Of a stretch of 32,202 nucleotides of DNA, positions 1 through 8,201 are shown in pieces; the stretch's first letter is position 1; every line of letters begins with the position of its first letter. The position numbers and the translations under genes are program-made. Under the pieces are notes generated by a model that was not told the DNA's origin, ran no database searches, and worked only from the letters and a program-made list of their open reading frames with translations. Source of the DNA: JAWUWD01 sp034112085 (GTDB lineage Bacteria > Bacteroidota > Bacteroidia > Cytophagales > Cyclobacteriaceae); the NCBI GenBank assembly GCA_034112085.1, contig JAWUWD010000063.1, forward strand, positions 1 through 32,202. The letters are read 5' to 3'.

Positions 1-1236
1 AGCGATACCTTCAGAGAAGAAGTACTTCAATGGGAATATCCCAAATTCTGTTTGAATCGATTTGCTATTTGCCACACGAGAAACTGTGGAGATATCCATT
101 TTTATTTTCTCGGCAATATCTTTAAGAATCATTGGTCTCAACTTAGATTCATCTCCTTCTAAAAAGAAGTCATATTGATATTGTACAATCGCATCTATAG
201 TGAAGAGCAAAGTATTCTGACGCTGTTTGATAGCATCAATAAACCACTTGGCTGCATCTAGTTTTTGCTTTACGAAAGAGACCGTCTCTTTCAGTTTTTT
301 ATCTTTCTTGTCACTCTTGTCATATGCCTGAAACATATCGGAATAAGACCTACTCACTCGCAATTCAGGTGCATTCCTTGAATTCAAAGTAATATCTAAT
401 TTGCCGTCTGTATTGGTTAAAATAAAATCTGGCATCAGATATTGTGTTCTAACTAATCCTGCTGAAGCTCCTCCTGGTTTAGGATTCAGTTTTCTTATTA
501 GTTCTATGGCGTCCTTCACAAACTCTTCATCTTCGATGTCGAGTTTTTTCATGATCTTTTCGTAATGCTTCTTAGTAAATTCAATATAGCATTGCTCAAT
601 AATCATACGTGCCACAACTACATTGGCATGCTGTCCATCATCTCTCCGTTCTAGCTGAATCAACAAACACTCTTGCAAATCTCTAGCACCGATTCCAGCT
701 GGATCAAACTCCTGTATCTTCCGAAGAACTTCCTCTACTTCATCAACATCGGTCTCCACATTTTGAGAAAATGCCAAGTCATTAATAATTGCTTCCAAAT
801 CTCTGCGGATGTATCCATCACTCTCTATACTGCCAAGCAACTGCTTACCAATAATTTCATGCCTTTCGTCTAATCCTAGAAACGACAACTGGCTTAATAG
901 CTGCTCGTTTAGTGAAGAGTGTGACCCAATCGGCATATCCCTCTCCTCTTCATTCTCTCCATCACCTTGCATCTTGTACCCACTAATACCGTCATCCGGT
1001 AAGTAGTCTTCTACATTGATCTCTTCCTCTTTAGTCTCTGCGACTTCAGGTGCTTCCTCGGTTTGTGGTGCTTCTTCAGGCTCTTCTCTACCCTCTTCCA
1101 GCGCAGGATTTATTTCCATTTCCTCCTCAATCCTGTTTTCCAACTCCATAGTAGGGACTTGCAACAACTTGATGAACTGAATCTGTTGTGGAGATAATTT
1201 CTGTTGTAAACTCTGGGTTAATCCTAATCTTTGCAT
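1..1236 (-). CDS. rpoN: RNA polymerase sigma-54 factor RpoN (3' end beyond window)
   Basis: Reading leftward from the ATG at 1236-1234 gives 412 codons with no stop, so the gene runs off the left edge. The N-terminus (MQRLGLTQSLQQKLSPQQIQ) is the Gln-rich region I that contacts enhancer-binding proteins. It is followed by the typical NPALEE segment, a very acidic Glu/Asp stretch (about residues 45-105, region II), the core-binding domain (FDPAGIGARDLQECL), and the start of the DNA-binding part (LKDIAEKIKMDISTVSRV helix-turn-helix). The RpoN box and roughly the last 70-80 residues are outside the window. The protein directs core polymerase to -24/-12 promoters and needs an AAA+ activator; such an activator is encoded at 22317-23702. 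The gene is divergent from asnS. Identification is firm from the region I pattern and domain order. Confidence 0.95.
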   Translation of the reverse strand, partial: MQRLGLTQSLQQKLSPQQIQFIKLLQVPTMELENRIEEEMEINPALEEGREEPEEAPQTEEAPEVAETKEEEINVEDYLPDDGISGYKMQGDGENEEERDMPIGSHSSLNEQLLSQLSFLGLDERHEIIGKQLLGSIESDGYIRRDLEAIINDLAFSQNVETDVDEVEEVLRKIQEFDPAGIGARDLQECLLIQLERRDDGQHANVVVARMIIEQCYIEFTKKHYEKIMKKLDIEDEEFVKDAIELIRKLNPKPGGASAGLVRTQYLMPDFILTNTDGKLDITLNSRNAPELRVSRSYSDMFQAYDKSDKKDKKLKETVSFVKQKLDAAKWFIDAIKQRQNTLLFTIDAIVQYQYDFFLEGDESKLRPMILKDIAEKIKMDISTVSRVANSKSIQTEFGIFPLKYFFSEGIA

Positions 1237-1275
1237 CAACTGTTTTTAAAGATGGTACTGTTAAGTTAGTTAATC

Positions 1276-1301
1276 GCTAACATTCAAGTTTGAATATTAG
1301 C
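1276..1301. promoter_or_regulatory. Imperfect 26-bp palindrome in the rpoN leader
   Basis: GCTAA-c-ATTCAA-gt-TTGAAT-a-TTAGC: twelve positions per arm with one mismatch and a two-base centre, 40 bp upstream of the rpoN ATG. It could be a protein operator or an mRNA hairpin. The symmetry is seen directly; function is inferred. Confidence 0.4.
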
Positions 1302-1348
1302 TAGAAACCACTTTTGAGAGCGTTATTAATGCCCTACATAAACTAAGC

Positions 1349-1356
1349 CAAATTTA
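1349..1356 (-). promoter_or_regulatory. Possible -7 box for rpoN
   Basis: The minus strand reads TAAATTTG, matching the Bacteroidota -7 consensus TAnnTTTG. No clear -33 TTTG is seen at the expected 19-21 bp spacing, so this is only a candidate. A start near 1342 would put the 1276-1301 palindrome inside the rpoN 5' UTR. The rest of 1237-1467 is AT-rich, and no clear asnS promoter was recognised in it. Confidence 0.3.
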
Positions 1357-1467
1357 TTATATTTCCCCAAATTCTTTGATAAGAATTTCAAAATAACTTT
1401 TTTTGCGCTCGTCCAAAAATGCACAATTGAGTAATTTCGGAAAGGTTTTAGTAATAAAAATCACAAA

Positions 1468-2913
1468 ATGATGGCAAAGGAGAAAAGAACAAAAATCAGT
1501 CAGGTATTGAAGACTGAAATAGTAGGAGAAGAAGTACTTGTAAAAGGTTGGGTAAGAACTTTCAGAAGTAATCGATTTATTGCCATCAATGACGGTTCTA
1601 CTTTACACAATATTCAGGCAGTAGTTGACTTCGAAAATTTCGATGAAGCACTGCTAAAAAGAATCACCACTGGAGCTTGCGTAGCAGTCACTGGTGAACT
1701 GGTCGAGTCACAGGGGAAAGGACAATCAGTAGAAATTATCGTCAAATCTGTCGAAATACTCGGTGACGCTGATCCAGAAAAATATCCATTGCAGCCTAAA
1801 AAACACTCGTTAGAGTTTTTGAGAGAAATAGCTCACTTGAGAGTACGTACAAATACTTTTGGTGCGATATACCGAGTGAGGCATGCCATGATTTTCGCTG
1901 TGCACAACTTCTTTAATGAGAAGGGTTTTTACAACGTACATACACCATTAATTACTGGATCAGATGCTGAAGGAGCCGGAGAAATGTTTCGCGTAACTAC
2001 GCTCGACCCTAAATCACCTGCTTTGGATGATGATGGAAAAGTAGATTACAAAGAAGATTTTTTTGGTAAAGAGACAAACCTTACGGTATCAGGACAGCTC
2101 GAAGGAGAAACTGCTGCTTTGGGACTTTCTGACATCTATACTTTTGGACCAACTTTTAGAGCTGAAAACTCAAATACGACTCGTCATTTGGCTGAGTTCT
2201 GGATGCTGGAACCAGAAATGGCATTTTCCGACTTGGATGACAATATGGATCTTGCTGAAGAAATGATGCAGTATCTTATTAAGTATGCAATAGATAACTG
2301 TGCGGATGATCTTGCGATGCTCAACAGCAGAGAAGCGGATGAACAAAAAAGCAAACCGCAAAACGAACGAAACGAATTGACGCTCTTAGAAAGATTACAA
2401 TTTGTAATAGAGAATGACTTCGAGCGTGTAAGCTATACTGAGGCTATCGAGATTCTTAGAAACTGTAAGCCTAACAAAAAGAAAAAATTCAAGTACTTGA
2501 TCGAAGAATGGGGAGCTGACTTACAATCAGAGCACGAACGATTCTTAGTAGAAAAGCATTTCAAAAAACCAGTCGTACTTTACAACTACCCTAAAGACAT
2601 CAAGGCTTTCTATATGCGTCAAAATGATGACGGAAAAACAGTAGCGGCTATGGATGTACTCTTCCCGGGTATAGGGGAGATCATTGGAGGTGCGCAACGT
2701 GAAGAACGCTTAGAGAACCTGACCAAACGCATGGATGAAATGAACATCCCTCAATCTGAGATGGACTGGTACTTAGATACTAGAAGATATGGAACAGCTC
2801 CACATGGTGGATTTGGACTTGGTTTCGAGCGGTTGTTGTTATTCGTGACAGGCATGGGGAATATCAGAGATGTAATCCCTTTCCCAAGGACTCCGGGAAA
2901 TGCGGAGTACTAG
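1468..2913 (+). CDS. asnS: Asparaginyl-tRNA synthetase
   Basis: The enzyme charges tRNA-Asn with asparagine using ATP, in the cytoplasm. The 481 residues begin with an OB-fold anticodon-binding domain (VLVKGWVRTFRSNRFIAIND, about residues 22-43). A class IIb catalytic core follows, with motif 2 around FGPTFRAENSNTTRHLAEF and motif 3 in GFGLGFERLLLFVTGMGNIR; it ends in the AsnRS-typical VIPFPRTPG. The last motifs and the C-terminus favour AsnRS over AspRS. Tandem ATG codons (1468 and 1471) make the exact start uncertain by one residue. The core contains a charged Lys-rich segment (about residues 290-345). The gene is divergent from rpoN and convergent with the small T9SS gene. Confidence 0.95.
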   Translation: MMAKEKRTKISQVLKTEIVGEEVLVKGWVRTFRSNRFIAINDGSTLHNIQAVVDFENFDEALLKRITTGACVAVTGELVESQGKGQSVEIIVKSVEILGDADPEKYPLQPKKHSLEFLREIAHLRVRTNTFGAIYRVRHAMIFAVHNFFNEKGFYNVHTPLITGSDAEGAGEMFRVTTLDPKSPALDDDGKVDYKEDFFGKETNLTVSGQLEGETAALGLSDIYTFGPTFRAENSNTTRHLAEFWMLEPEMAFSDLDDNMDLAEEMMQYLIKYAIDNCADDLAMLNSREADEQKSKPQNERNELTLLERLQFVIENDFERVSYTEAIEILRNCKPNKKKKFKYLIEEWGADLQSEHERFLVEKHFKKPVVLYNYPKDIKAFYMRQNDDGKTVAAMDVLFPGIGEIIGGAQREERLENLTKRMDEMNIPQSEMDWYLDTRRYGTAPHGGFGLGFERLLLFVTGMGNIRDVIPFPRTPGNAEY

Positions 2914-2991
2914 TTAAGTTTAAAGTAATCACACTAAATATAAGTCTGTTATATCAATAGTCTGTAACAAAAAAGTGGAAATGAATTTGCT

Positions 2992-3036
2992 CAAAGAGCC
3001 TATAATTATCTCTTAAGAAACTTATAGGTCTCTTTG
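2992..3036. repeat. Inverted repeat over the 3' end of the T9SS gene
   Basis: CAAAGAGCCTATAA (2992-3005) pairs with TTATAGG-t-CTCTTTG (3022-3036): fourteen base pairs with one bulged T at 3029 and a 16-base loop. It overlaps the stop and last ten codons of the minus-strand gene. No T-run follows on either strand, so it is a weak terminator candidate between convergent asnS and the T9SS gene. Confidence 0.45.
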
Positions 3037-3368
3037 AAAAGAGTCTGCTCGTCTCTGATAGAGAGTAGATAGTAACCAGCTGGGATGCTACTTACGTTAA
3101 TTCTAAATTTATTGTCTGAAATTTTTTCCAATTCAACTTTCATCACATTACCTATGATGCTATAAAGTTCCAGAACTGGTTTGTTCATCCTAGTATTGTT
3201 GATTTCGACATTTAGAAAATCTACAGATGGATTTGGAAATATCTCTACTTTATTGACTTCAGATAAAGAGTTTGTTTTAAAACCGATCTCACCACTACCT
3301 TGTGCAAAAGTACTACTGAGTATTCCTGCTGTCAGGACTAGGATCAATATGGTGGCTAGTTTTTTCAT
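3006..3368 (-). CDS. Short T9SS type A sorting-domain protein
   Basis: Start chosen at 3368 because it gives a clean signal peptide (MKKLATILILVLTAGILSSTFAQ); an upstream in-frame ATG at 3404 would place 12 polar residues before it. The mature part is only about 97 residues. After a roughly 20-residue linker, nearly all of it is a Por-secretion-system C-terminal sorting domain: FPNPSVDFLNV (about residues 44-54), ELYSIIGNVMKVE, then SIPAGYYLLSIRD and a basic end (KFLKR). Such domains route proteins through the outer-membrane type IX translocon, where they are cleaved or anchored. No cargo domain is present, which is unusual. It could be a decayed remnant of a larger cargo protein, a short surface protein, or a decoy substrate. 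The gene stands alone, convergent with asnS and divergent from the ECF sigma gene. Confidence 0.8.
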   Translation of the reverse strand: MKKLATILILVLTAGILSSTFAQGSGEIGFKTNSLSEVNKVEIFPNPSVDFLNVEINNTRMNKPVLELYSIIGNVMKVELEKISDNKFRINVSSIPAGYYLLSIRDEQTLFKETYKFLKR

Positions 3369-3627
3369 CTGTTGATAATTTAGTAACTTCTTTTCAATAA
3401 TCAAAGACCATGCCGATTAGCCTTTCTTTTTTGAGCATTTTCAAAGTCAATATTTAGATAAAACGGAACTAAAAAATAAAAGTTGGTGATAGGGCAATAA
3501 TATTTCACAACAGTTTTGAGATATTATTTAGTATGTAATATGTACCAAAGAAAAAATAATTTAAAGATTGTGTGATATTGGGAGAAGTGCTGCGAATAAT
3601 AGAGCAAACACAACGAATATTAAGACA

Positions 3628-4122
3628 TTGGACAAAGCACCATTCATAGACATCCTCGAAAACCACAAAGGAATTTTGTACAAAGTCGCCAACTCCTATT
3701 GTAAGGATTCGGAAGATAGACAAGATCTAATCCAGGAAATCACCATACAGTTATGGAAGTCATTTCACAAATATGACACGCAGTATAAAGTATCGACATG
3801 GATCTACCGCATTGCACTTAATGTATCTATTTCTTTCTACCGAAAAGAACGCACCCGAAAGAGCTTGACTATTGCCACTGATCAGCTCGTTGATATTCAA
3901 GAAAACATCAATGATGATTTGGAGCCCCAAATCTTACAACTGAATTTATTTATTCAGCAACTCAAGCCTTTGGACAAGGCTCTGATGATTCTCTATTTAG
4001 AAGACAAAGGTCATCAGGAAATATCAGAAATTCTCGGGATCAGCACGAGCAATGTTGCCACCAAAATCGGGAGAACCAAACAACAGTTAAAAACTCAATT
4101 TTCAAAAACTCAAACAAACTAA
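3628..4122 (+). CDS. RNA polymerase ECF-type sigma factor (sigma-70 family)
   Basis: 164 residues with sigma region 2 (FIDILENHKGILYKVANSYC, then EDRQDLIQEITIQLW and STWIYRIALNVSISFYRK) and region 4 (KALMILYLEDKGHQEISEIL, then GISTSNVATKIGRTKQQLK). It should redirect polymerase to a small regulon. There is no in-frame ATG near the beginning: the frame opens after a TAA at 3562-3564, and the usable codons are TTG at 3568 and TTG at 3628. I prefer 3628 because MDKAPFIDILENHKGILYKV matches the usual N-terminus of this sigma subgroup, as I recall it, while the 20 extra residues from 3568 look like noise. The next gene begins one base after the stop, so the two are surely cotranscribed. Confidence 0.85.
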   Translation: MDKAPFIDILENHKGILYKVANSYCKDSEDRQDLIQEITIQLWKSFHKYDTQYKVSTWIYRIALNVSISFYRKERTRKSLTIATDQLVDIQENINDDLEPQILQLNLFIQQLKPLDKALMILYLEDKGHQEISEILGISTSNVATKIGRTKQQLKTQFSKTQTN

Positions 4123-4123
4123 T

Positions 4124-4738
4124 ATGGAACTATCAGAATTAAAATCAATGTGGAATACACACCATATACAATCAAGTGATCAAATCACTTTGAATAAAAA
4201 ACTACTTAAAGAATCAAGTGTAAATCGCATCAAATCTTCTTTAGGTGAATTCAAGTTTGAAAATTATTTAGAGTTATTCCTAAGTGTTTTATTTACCCCA
4301 TATATCGTTGGGTTTATAGTAAACTATGGTGGATCACTGACATTTTTACTTCCTGCCTTGATTGTATTACTGGTGACTATCGCCACCATCATCTGGAATA
4401 TTCACAACTTGTATAATGCAATTAGTCTGGATTATGATGAGAGTATAACACAGCTACATAAGAAAATCTCTACACTGCAGCTATGGGCTAAATACGAGAT
4501 CAATTCATTGTATGTATTGATGCCTGTTTTAGCCTATTGCTTCTTAGTCATATTTTCAAAATCAGCACTAGATATCAACATATATTATTATCTCAACATG
4601 TATTGGTTGTACAATGGTCTAGCAGTCATTGCCATAACACTGCTGATAGTCTGGTTACTTAAAAAATTTCCTAATAAAGATCTCGAACAAGCAGCAATCT
4701 TCCTTAAGGAGATTGAGGCGTTCGAGAACGAGAATTAA
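4124..4738 (+). CDS. Four-helix membrane protein cotranscribed with ECF sigma; possible anti-sigma partner
   Basis: 204 residues, starting one base after the sigma gene stop. The N-terminus (MELSELKSMWNTHH) resembles the ELKxxW start seen in proteins placed next to Bacteroidota ECF sigma genes. Hydrophobic segments lie at about 48-67, 71-92, 126-146 and 160-179; the last 25 residues are charged and probably cytoplasmic. No zinc-finger HxxxCxxC anti-sigma motif and no FecR domain are present. The tight coupling suggests a membrane regulator or sensor for the sigma factor, but that is inferred from position only. Its stop shares the TTAA at 4735-4738 with the stop of the convergent gene. Confidence 0.7.
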   Translation: MELSELKSMWNTHHIQSSDQITLNKKLLKESSVNRIKSSLGEFKFENYLELFLSVLFTPYIVGFIVNYGGSLTFLLPALIVLLVTIATIIWNIHNLYNAISLDYDESITQLHKKISTLQLWAKYEINSLYVLMPVLAYCFLVIFSKSALDINIYYYLNMYWLYNGLAVIAITLLIVWLLKKFPNKDLEQAAIFLKEIEAFENEN

Positions 4739-6231
4739 TTCAATGATTGAATTGCTTCAGGTATCCTGTCAATGATATCTGAAGCAATCATACTTACTTC
4801 TCCTTTGTCTCGTGCAGTAAAATCTCCAGCCAAACCATGCAGATATACACCAAGCTGTGCTGCTGTCAAAGGCGTATACTTCTGCGCTAAAAAACCAGTA
4901 ATCATCCCTGTCAAGACATCTCCACTTCCGGCAGTTGCCATTCCAGGGTTACCGGTATTATTAAAGTACACTTGCCCTTCTGCAGTAGAAATAGTTGTAT
5001 GAGGGCCTTTGAATACAATGATGACTTGGTGTTTTTTAGAAAATGCTTTTTGAAGAGACAGCCGCTCAAAATCATCCTTCCATTTTCCAGCCAATCGTTC
5101 GAACTCTATGTGATGTGGTGTCATTATTGATCCTTGCGGGATAAGGGATAATAGCTCTCTGTTGTTTGCAATAATATTCAAGGCATCTGCATCGATGACT
5201 GTAGGTCTTGTCAATTCCCCCAGTAGTTTGGTCATCGCCTGTACTGTTTTTGGTTGCTGATCTATCCCAGGGCCAATTCCTACTGCCGAGTAAGCCGATG
5301 TTTCAGGTGCTTCCCCAAAGTAAAACTCCGTAGGATCAACAGACACCATTGCTTCAGGAACGTTATTTTGCAAAATATCCACACCGCTAACAGGACTATG
5401 AATGGTCAACAACCCAAGCCCAGATCGCATAGCCGCTCTGCCTGCCATTACTGCTGCTCCCATCTTCCCGTAACTGCCTGCGACCAACAAAGCACGTCCG
5501 TAAGTTCCTTTGTGTCCATACTTCTCCCTAGGCATAATGAGAGATTGCATCATCTCATTAGTCAATACAAAATGATTTGATACTAACTGATCTATAAATG
5601 ATAGGGATAGACCAATATCTACGACCAGCCAATTTCCCACATTCGTTCCTGATTCTTTCATCACAAAAGCCAACTTAGGTACCTGGAATGTAATAGTCTG
5701 ATCTGCTTTAACAATGGCTGCCCCGTCTGTCACTCCATCAGCAAACAATCCAGAAGGAATATCTATGGCGATAGTAATGCACTGACTTTTATTGATAGAT
5801 TTTATGACTTCAGAATACAATCCCTCTACATTTCGGGATAGTCCAGATCCGAATAGCCCATCGATGACAAGAACATTGTCTGGGACTATCTCAATATCTG
5901 ACACCTCTTTTACACTATGTATTTTGAGTAATGGCAGGAATCGCTGGTAGTTAATCTCAAAGTCTTCCGAACGCGCACTCTGAGGATTGATAACAAAGAC
6001 TTTGACTTCATATTTTTTTTCATAAAGTAGCCGCGCAATAGCTAGTCCATCACCTCCATTGTTACCTGTTCCACAATAAACCCAGACCTCTTTATTCTCG
6101 TCATATTTTACTGTAAACCATTTCAAAAATGCCATTGAGGCCCGTTCCATCAAATCAATAGAGGTAATCGGCTCATTAGCTATAGTAAAGGCATCTGCAT
6201 CACGGACTTCTTGTGTGGATAGGATTTTCAT
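4735..6231 (-). CDS. nnr: Bifunctional NAD(P)HX epimerase / ADP-dependent NAD(P)HX dehydratase
   Basis: This is a repair enzyme for damaged nicotinamide cofactors. The N-terminal YjeF_N domain epimerises R- and S-NAD(P)HX, and the C-terminal ribokinase-like domain dehydrates S-NAD(P)HX back to NAD(P)H using ADP. The 498 residues have the usual bifunctional length. Visible marks are the Rossmann-like GTGNNGGDG (54-62) and VIDGLFGSGLSR with the epimerase Asp at 124, then the second domain from about 225 with AGSYGKMGAAVMAGRAAMRS, and the nucleotide-site AGSGD (435-439) in GMATAGSGDVLTGMI. The start ATG at 6231 gives the standard MKILSTQEVRDAD opening. It lies downstream of nuoABCD on the same strand with a 229-bp gap, so a functional link to NADH metabolism is suggestive only. 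Confidence 0.95.
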   Translation of the reverse strand: MKILSTQEVRDADAFTIANEPITSIDLMERASMAFLKWFTVKYDENKEVWVYCGTGNNGGDGLAIARLLYEKKYEVKVFVINPQSARSEDFEINYQRFLPLLKIHSVKEVSDIEIVPDNVLVIDGLFGSGLSRNVEGLYSEVIKSINKSQCITIAIDIPSGLFADGVTDGAAIVKADQTITFQVPKLAFVMKESGTNVGNWLVVDIGLSLSFIDQLVSNHFVLTNEMMQSLIMPREKYGHKGTYGRALLVAGSYGKMGAAVMAGRAAMRSGLGLLTIHSPVSGVDILQNNVPEAMVSVDPTEFYFGEAPETSAYSAVGIGPGIDQQPKTVQAMTKLLGELTRPTVIDADALNIIANNRELLSLIPQGSIMTPHHIEFERLAGKWKDDFERLSLQKAFSKKHQVIIVFKGPHTTISTAEGQVYFNNTGNPGMATAGSGDVLTGMITGFLAQKYTPLTAAQLGVYLHGLAGDFTARDKGEVSMIASDIIDRIPEAIQSLN

Positions 6232-6460
6232 TAGCTATAGTACTCAGGTATCATTTACAAAGTAGTAAGACTAATTGAGAAAATAAATGCTCAACTATTC
6301 TTCTTTCAACAATGAAGTCATCCCATCAGGGATCTTTCCTATCAGAATATTTCTATTAAACTTATTCACGGTAAGGATTACTTGGTTATCTCTGCGGAAT
6401 GGCTTTATAAGATACGAGATTTAGCAGAAAAATTGCTTCGAGACTCGAAATGACAGTGAA
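6232..6460. other. Intergenic region nuoD-nnr with a repeat-like segment and a short orphan reading frame
   Basis: This 229-bp gap holds no complete gene. On the minus strand 6380-6456 reads CTGTCATTTCGAGTCTCGAA and onward, resembling the CATTTCGAG/CATTCCGAG dispersed intergenic repeats common in Cytophagales genomes; no second copy was noticed in this window. A minus-strand frame from 6420 to 6295 encodes 41 codons (includes NKFNRNILIGKIPDGMTSLL) and follows directly on a stop, without ATG at its head. It may be the tail of a decayed gene or chance. No strong terminator for nuoD was seen. Confidence 0.35.
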
Positions 6461-7678
6461 TCATCGATCTACCTCTCCTAGAACAATATCAATTGAACCT
6501 AAGACCGCTACCAAATCAGCAATCATACCTCCTTTGGCTAGTTCTGGAAGAATTGATAAGTTGACAAAGCTCGGGCCTCTTGCCTTGCATCGCAGTGGTT
6601 TATCACTCCTACCATCAGCTCTGAAGAAAAAGCCAAGTTCCCCTTTTGGATTTTCAGCACGTGTATAGTAGTCACCGGCTTTGGGTCTTATCTTCTTAGG
6701 AACTAATGCCTGTGGATCGAAGTTTTTAGTTCGTTTATGATCACCCAATAACTGCTTAACGCACTGTTCGATAATCTTAATGGACTCATGGATCTCTTCC
6801 ACCCGAACTGAGGTTCTGTCCCAGCAATCCCCTACCTGTCCCATCTCTCCTTTTCCGATAGGAATGTCAAAATCCAACTCTGGATAAACTGAATAGCCAT
6901 CCACTTTTCGCAAATCCAAGCGAAGTCCAGATGCCCGAAGTATCGGTCCAGTAACACCGTAATTGATAGCCAACTCCATCGGCAAAACACCGACATTGGC
7001 AGTACGGTCAATAAATATTTTATTCTGTAGGAGGACTGTATCTAGCTCTACTAACTTGGGTTTGAGGTAGTTGATAAATTCCAAGCACTTCTCTTCAAAC
7101 CCCACTGGAATATCATAAAACAATCCACCTACCCAAATATAATTGTACAGCATCCTAGCTCCACTTGCCCACTCCAATAGTCTCATGATGTGCTCACGAT
7201 CACGCATCAACCAGAAAAATGGCGTCAAGGCTCCCATATCCATTCCATAAGTACCCACGGCAACAAAATGAGAGGCTATTCGGTTAAGTTCTGCAACCAA
7301 AACTCTTATATACTCAACCCTTTTCGGAATTTGTTCGGTAATACCAAGCATCTTCTCCACACCCATCGCATAAGCATGTTCAGAATTCATAGCTGCTAAG
7401 TAGTCCATTCGGTCTACGTAGGGAATGATCTGATTATAAGCCAACGATTCTGTGTGCTTTTCAAAACATCGGTGTAAATAACCTAAGTGTGGAACCACAT
7501 CTTTGATCACTTCTCCTCTAGTGATCACTTCCAGTCGGAGCACACCATGTGTAGAAGGATGTTGAGGACCTATATTGATCAACATCTCCTCAGATTTCAA
7601 GTCAGATTCCTTGTATTTAGTAGGAACCGAATTGATCAAGTTGTCTTTCTTGAATTGATATTGAATTTTAGTAGCCAA
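6461..7678 (-). CDS. nuoD: NADH-quinone oxidoreductase subunit D
   Basis: 49-kDa-type subunit of the peripheral arm of complex I; with NuoB it forms the quinone site near cluster N2. It is 405 residues long, the normal length for an unfused NuoD. The diagnostic GPQHPSTHGVLRLE (37-50) is followed by HLGYLHRCFEKHTES, and the end has FVNLSILPELAKGGMIADLVAVLGSIDIVLGEVDR-type sequence. The start is a TTG at 7678, three bases after the nuoC stop; the first in-frame ATG (residue 32) would cut into the region just before the conserved core. It is the last of four nuo genes in this operon; nuoE and later subunits do not follow. Confidence 0.96.
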   Translation of the reverse strand: MATKIQYQFKKDNLINSVPTKYKESDLKSEEMLINIGPQHPSTHGVLRLEVITRGEVIKDVVPHLGYLHRCFEKHTESLAYNQIIPYVDRMDYLAAMNSEHAYAMGVEKMLGITEQIPKRVEYIRVLVAELNRIASHFVAVGTYGMDMGALTPFFWLMRDREHIMRLLEWASGARMLYNYIWVGGLFYDIPVGFEEKCLEFINYLKPKLVELDTVLLQNKIFIDRTANVGVLPMELAINYGVTGPILRASGLRLDLRKVDGYSVYPELDFDIPIGKGEMGQVGDCWDRTSVRVEEIHESIKIIEQCVKQLLGDHKRTKNFDPQALVPKKIRPKAGDYYTRAENPKGELGFFFRADGRSDKPLRCKARGPSFVNLSILPELAKGGMIADLVAVLGSIDIVLGEVDR

Positions 7679-7681
7679 AGT

Positions 7682-8200
7682 CTATTTATCCGTTGTAGTT
7701 GCCTCTTCGTCCCTATCATAAACCACACTCATTCCTCGATATCGCTCCATATCTTTGTAATCCTTGCGCAGTGGATGTCCTTCCCAATCAGCAGGCATCA
7801 AGATCCTGCGTAAGTCTGGATGATTCGTGAATTCTATCCCTAGCAGATCAAAAATCTCACGCTCATGCCAATCAGCTGTTTTCCAGATATGAATAACCGT
7901 AGGAATACTGGGCATAGCTTCATTTTCTTTGTTCCTATCTAGCATCACTTTGAGCATCACTGATTGTTCATTGGAGATAGAATATAAATTGTAAATCACT
8001 TCCATTGTTCCCGCCTCCTCACCATTATCAATACCCGTAATGCACGATAACATATCAAAATACAATTGGTCATTTTGATAGAGTTCTTGGCAGATTGCAA
8101 CCAAGTCTATTGCCGGAATGCTAATACTTACTGGAGAAGTAGATTCATCCAGTATCAATTCTGGGAAATTAGCTTTTAATATTTCGAGAACCTTCAACAT
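7682..8200 (-). CDS. nuoC: NADH-quinone oxidoreductase subunit C
   Basis: 30-kDa-type subunit of the hydrophilic arm of complex I. The 172 residues contain the family signature WHEREIFDLLGIEFTNHPDL (111-130) and RRILMPADWEGHPLRKDY (131-148). The C-terminus has an acidic/Thr tail (DRDEEATTTDK). It is not fused to NuoD, unlike in enterobacteria. It begins one base after the nuoB stop codon, showing tight translational coupling within nuoABCD. Confidence 0.96.
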   Translation of the reverse strand: MLKVLEILKANFPELILDESTSPVSISIPAIDLVAICQELYQNDQLYFDMLSCITGIDNGEEAGTMEVIYNLYSISNEQSVMLKVMLDRNKENEAMPSIPTVIHIWKTADWHEREIFDLLGIEFTNHPDLRRILMPADWEGHPLRKDYKDMERYRGMSVVYDRDEEATTTDK

Positions 8201-8201
8201 A

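Noticed and set aside
1398..1439. Promoter for asnS (TTTTG with TAATTTCG)
   Set aside because: The spacing of about 26 bp is too long and the -7 box has a mismatch.
3568..3627. Longer ECF sigma start (TTG at 3568)
   Set aside because: The extra residues do not resemble a sigma N-terminus, whereas the 3628 start fits the family; not excluded.
5254..5580. Plus-strand 108-codon frame within nnr
   Set aside because: Antisense shadow of a clearly conserved enzyme, with no family resemblance.
7487..7813. Plus-strand 108-codon frame across nuoC/nuoD
   Set aside because: Antisense to two conserved complex I genes; His/Ser-rich composition typical of a shadow frame.
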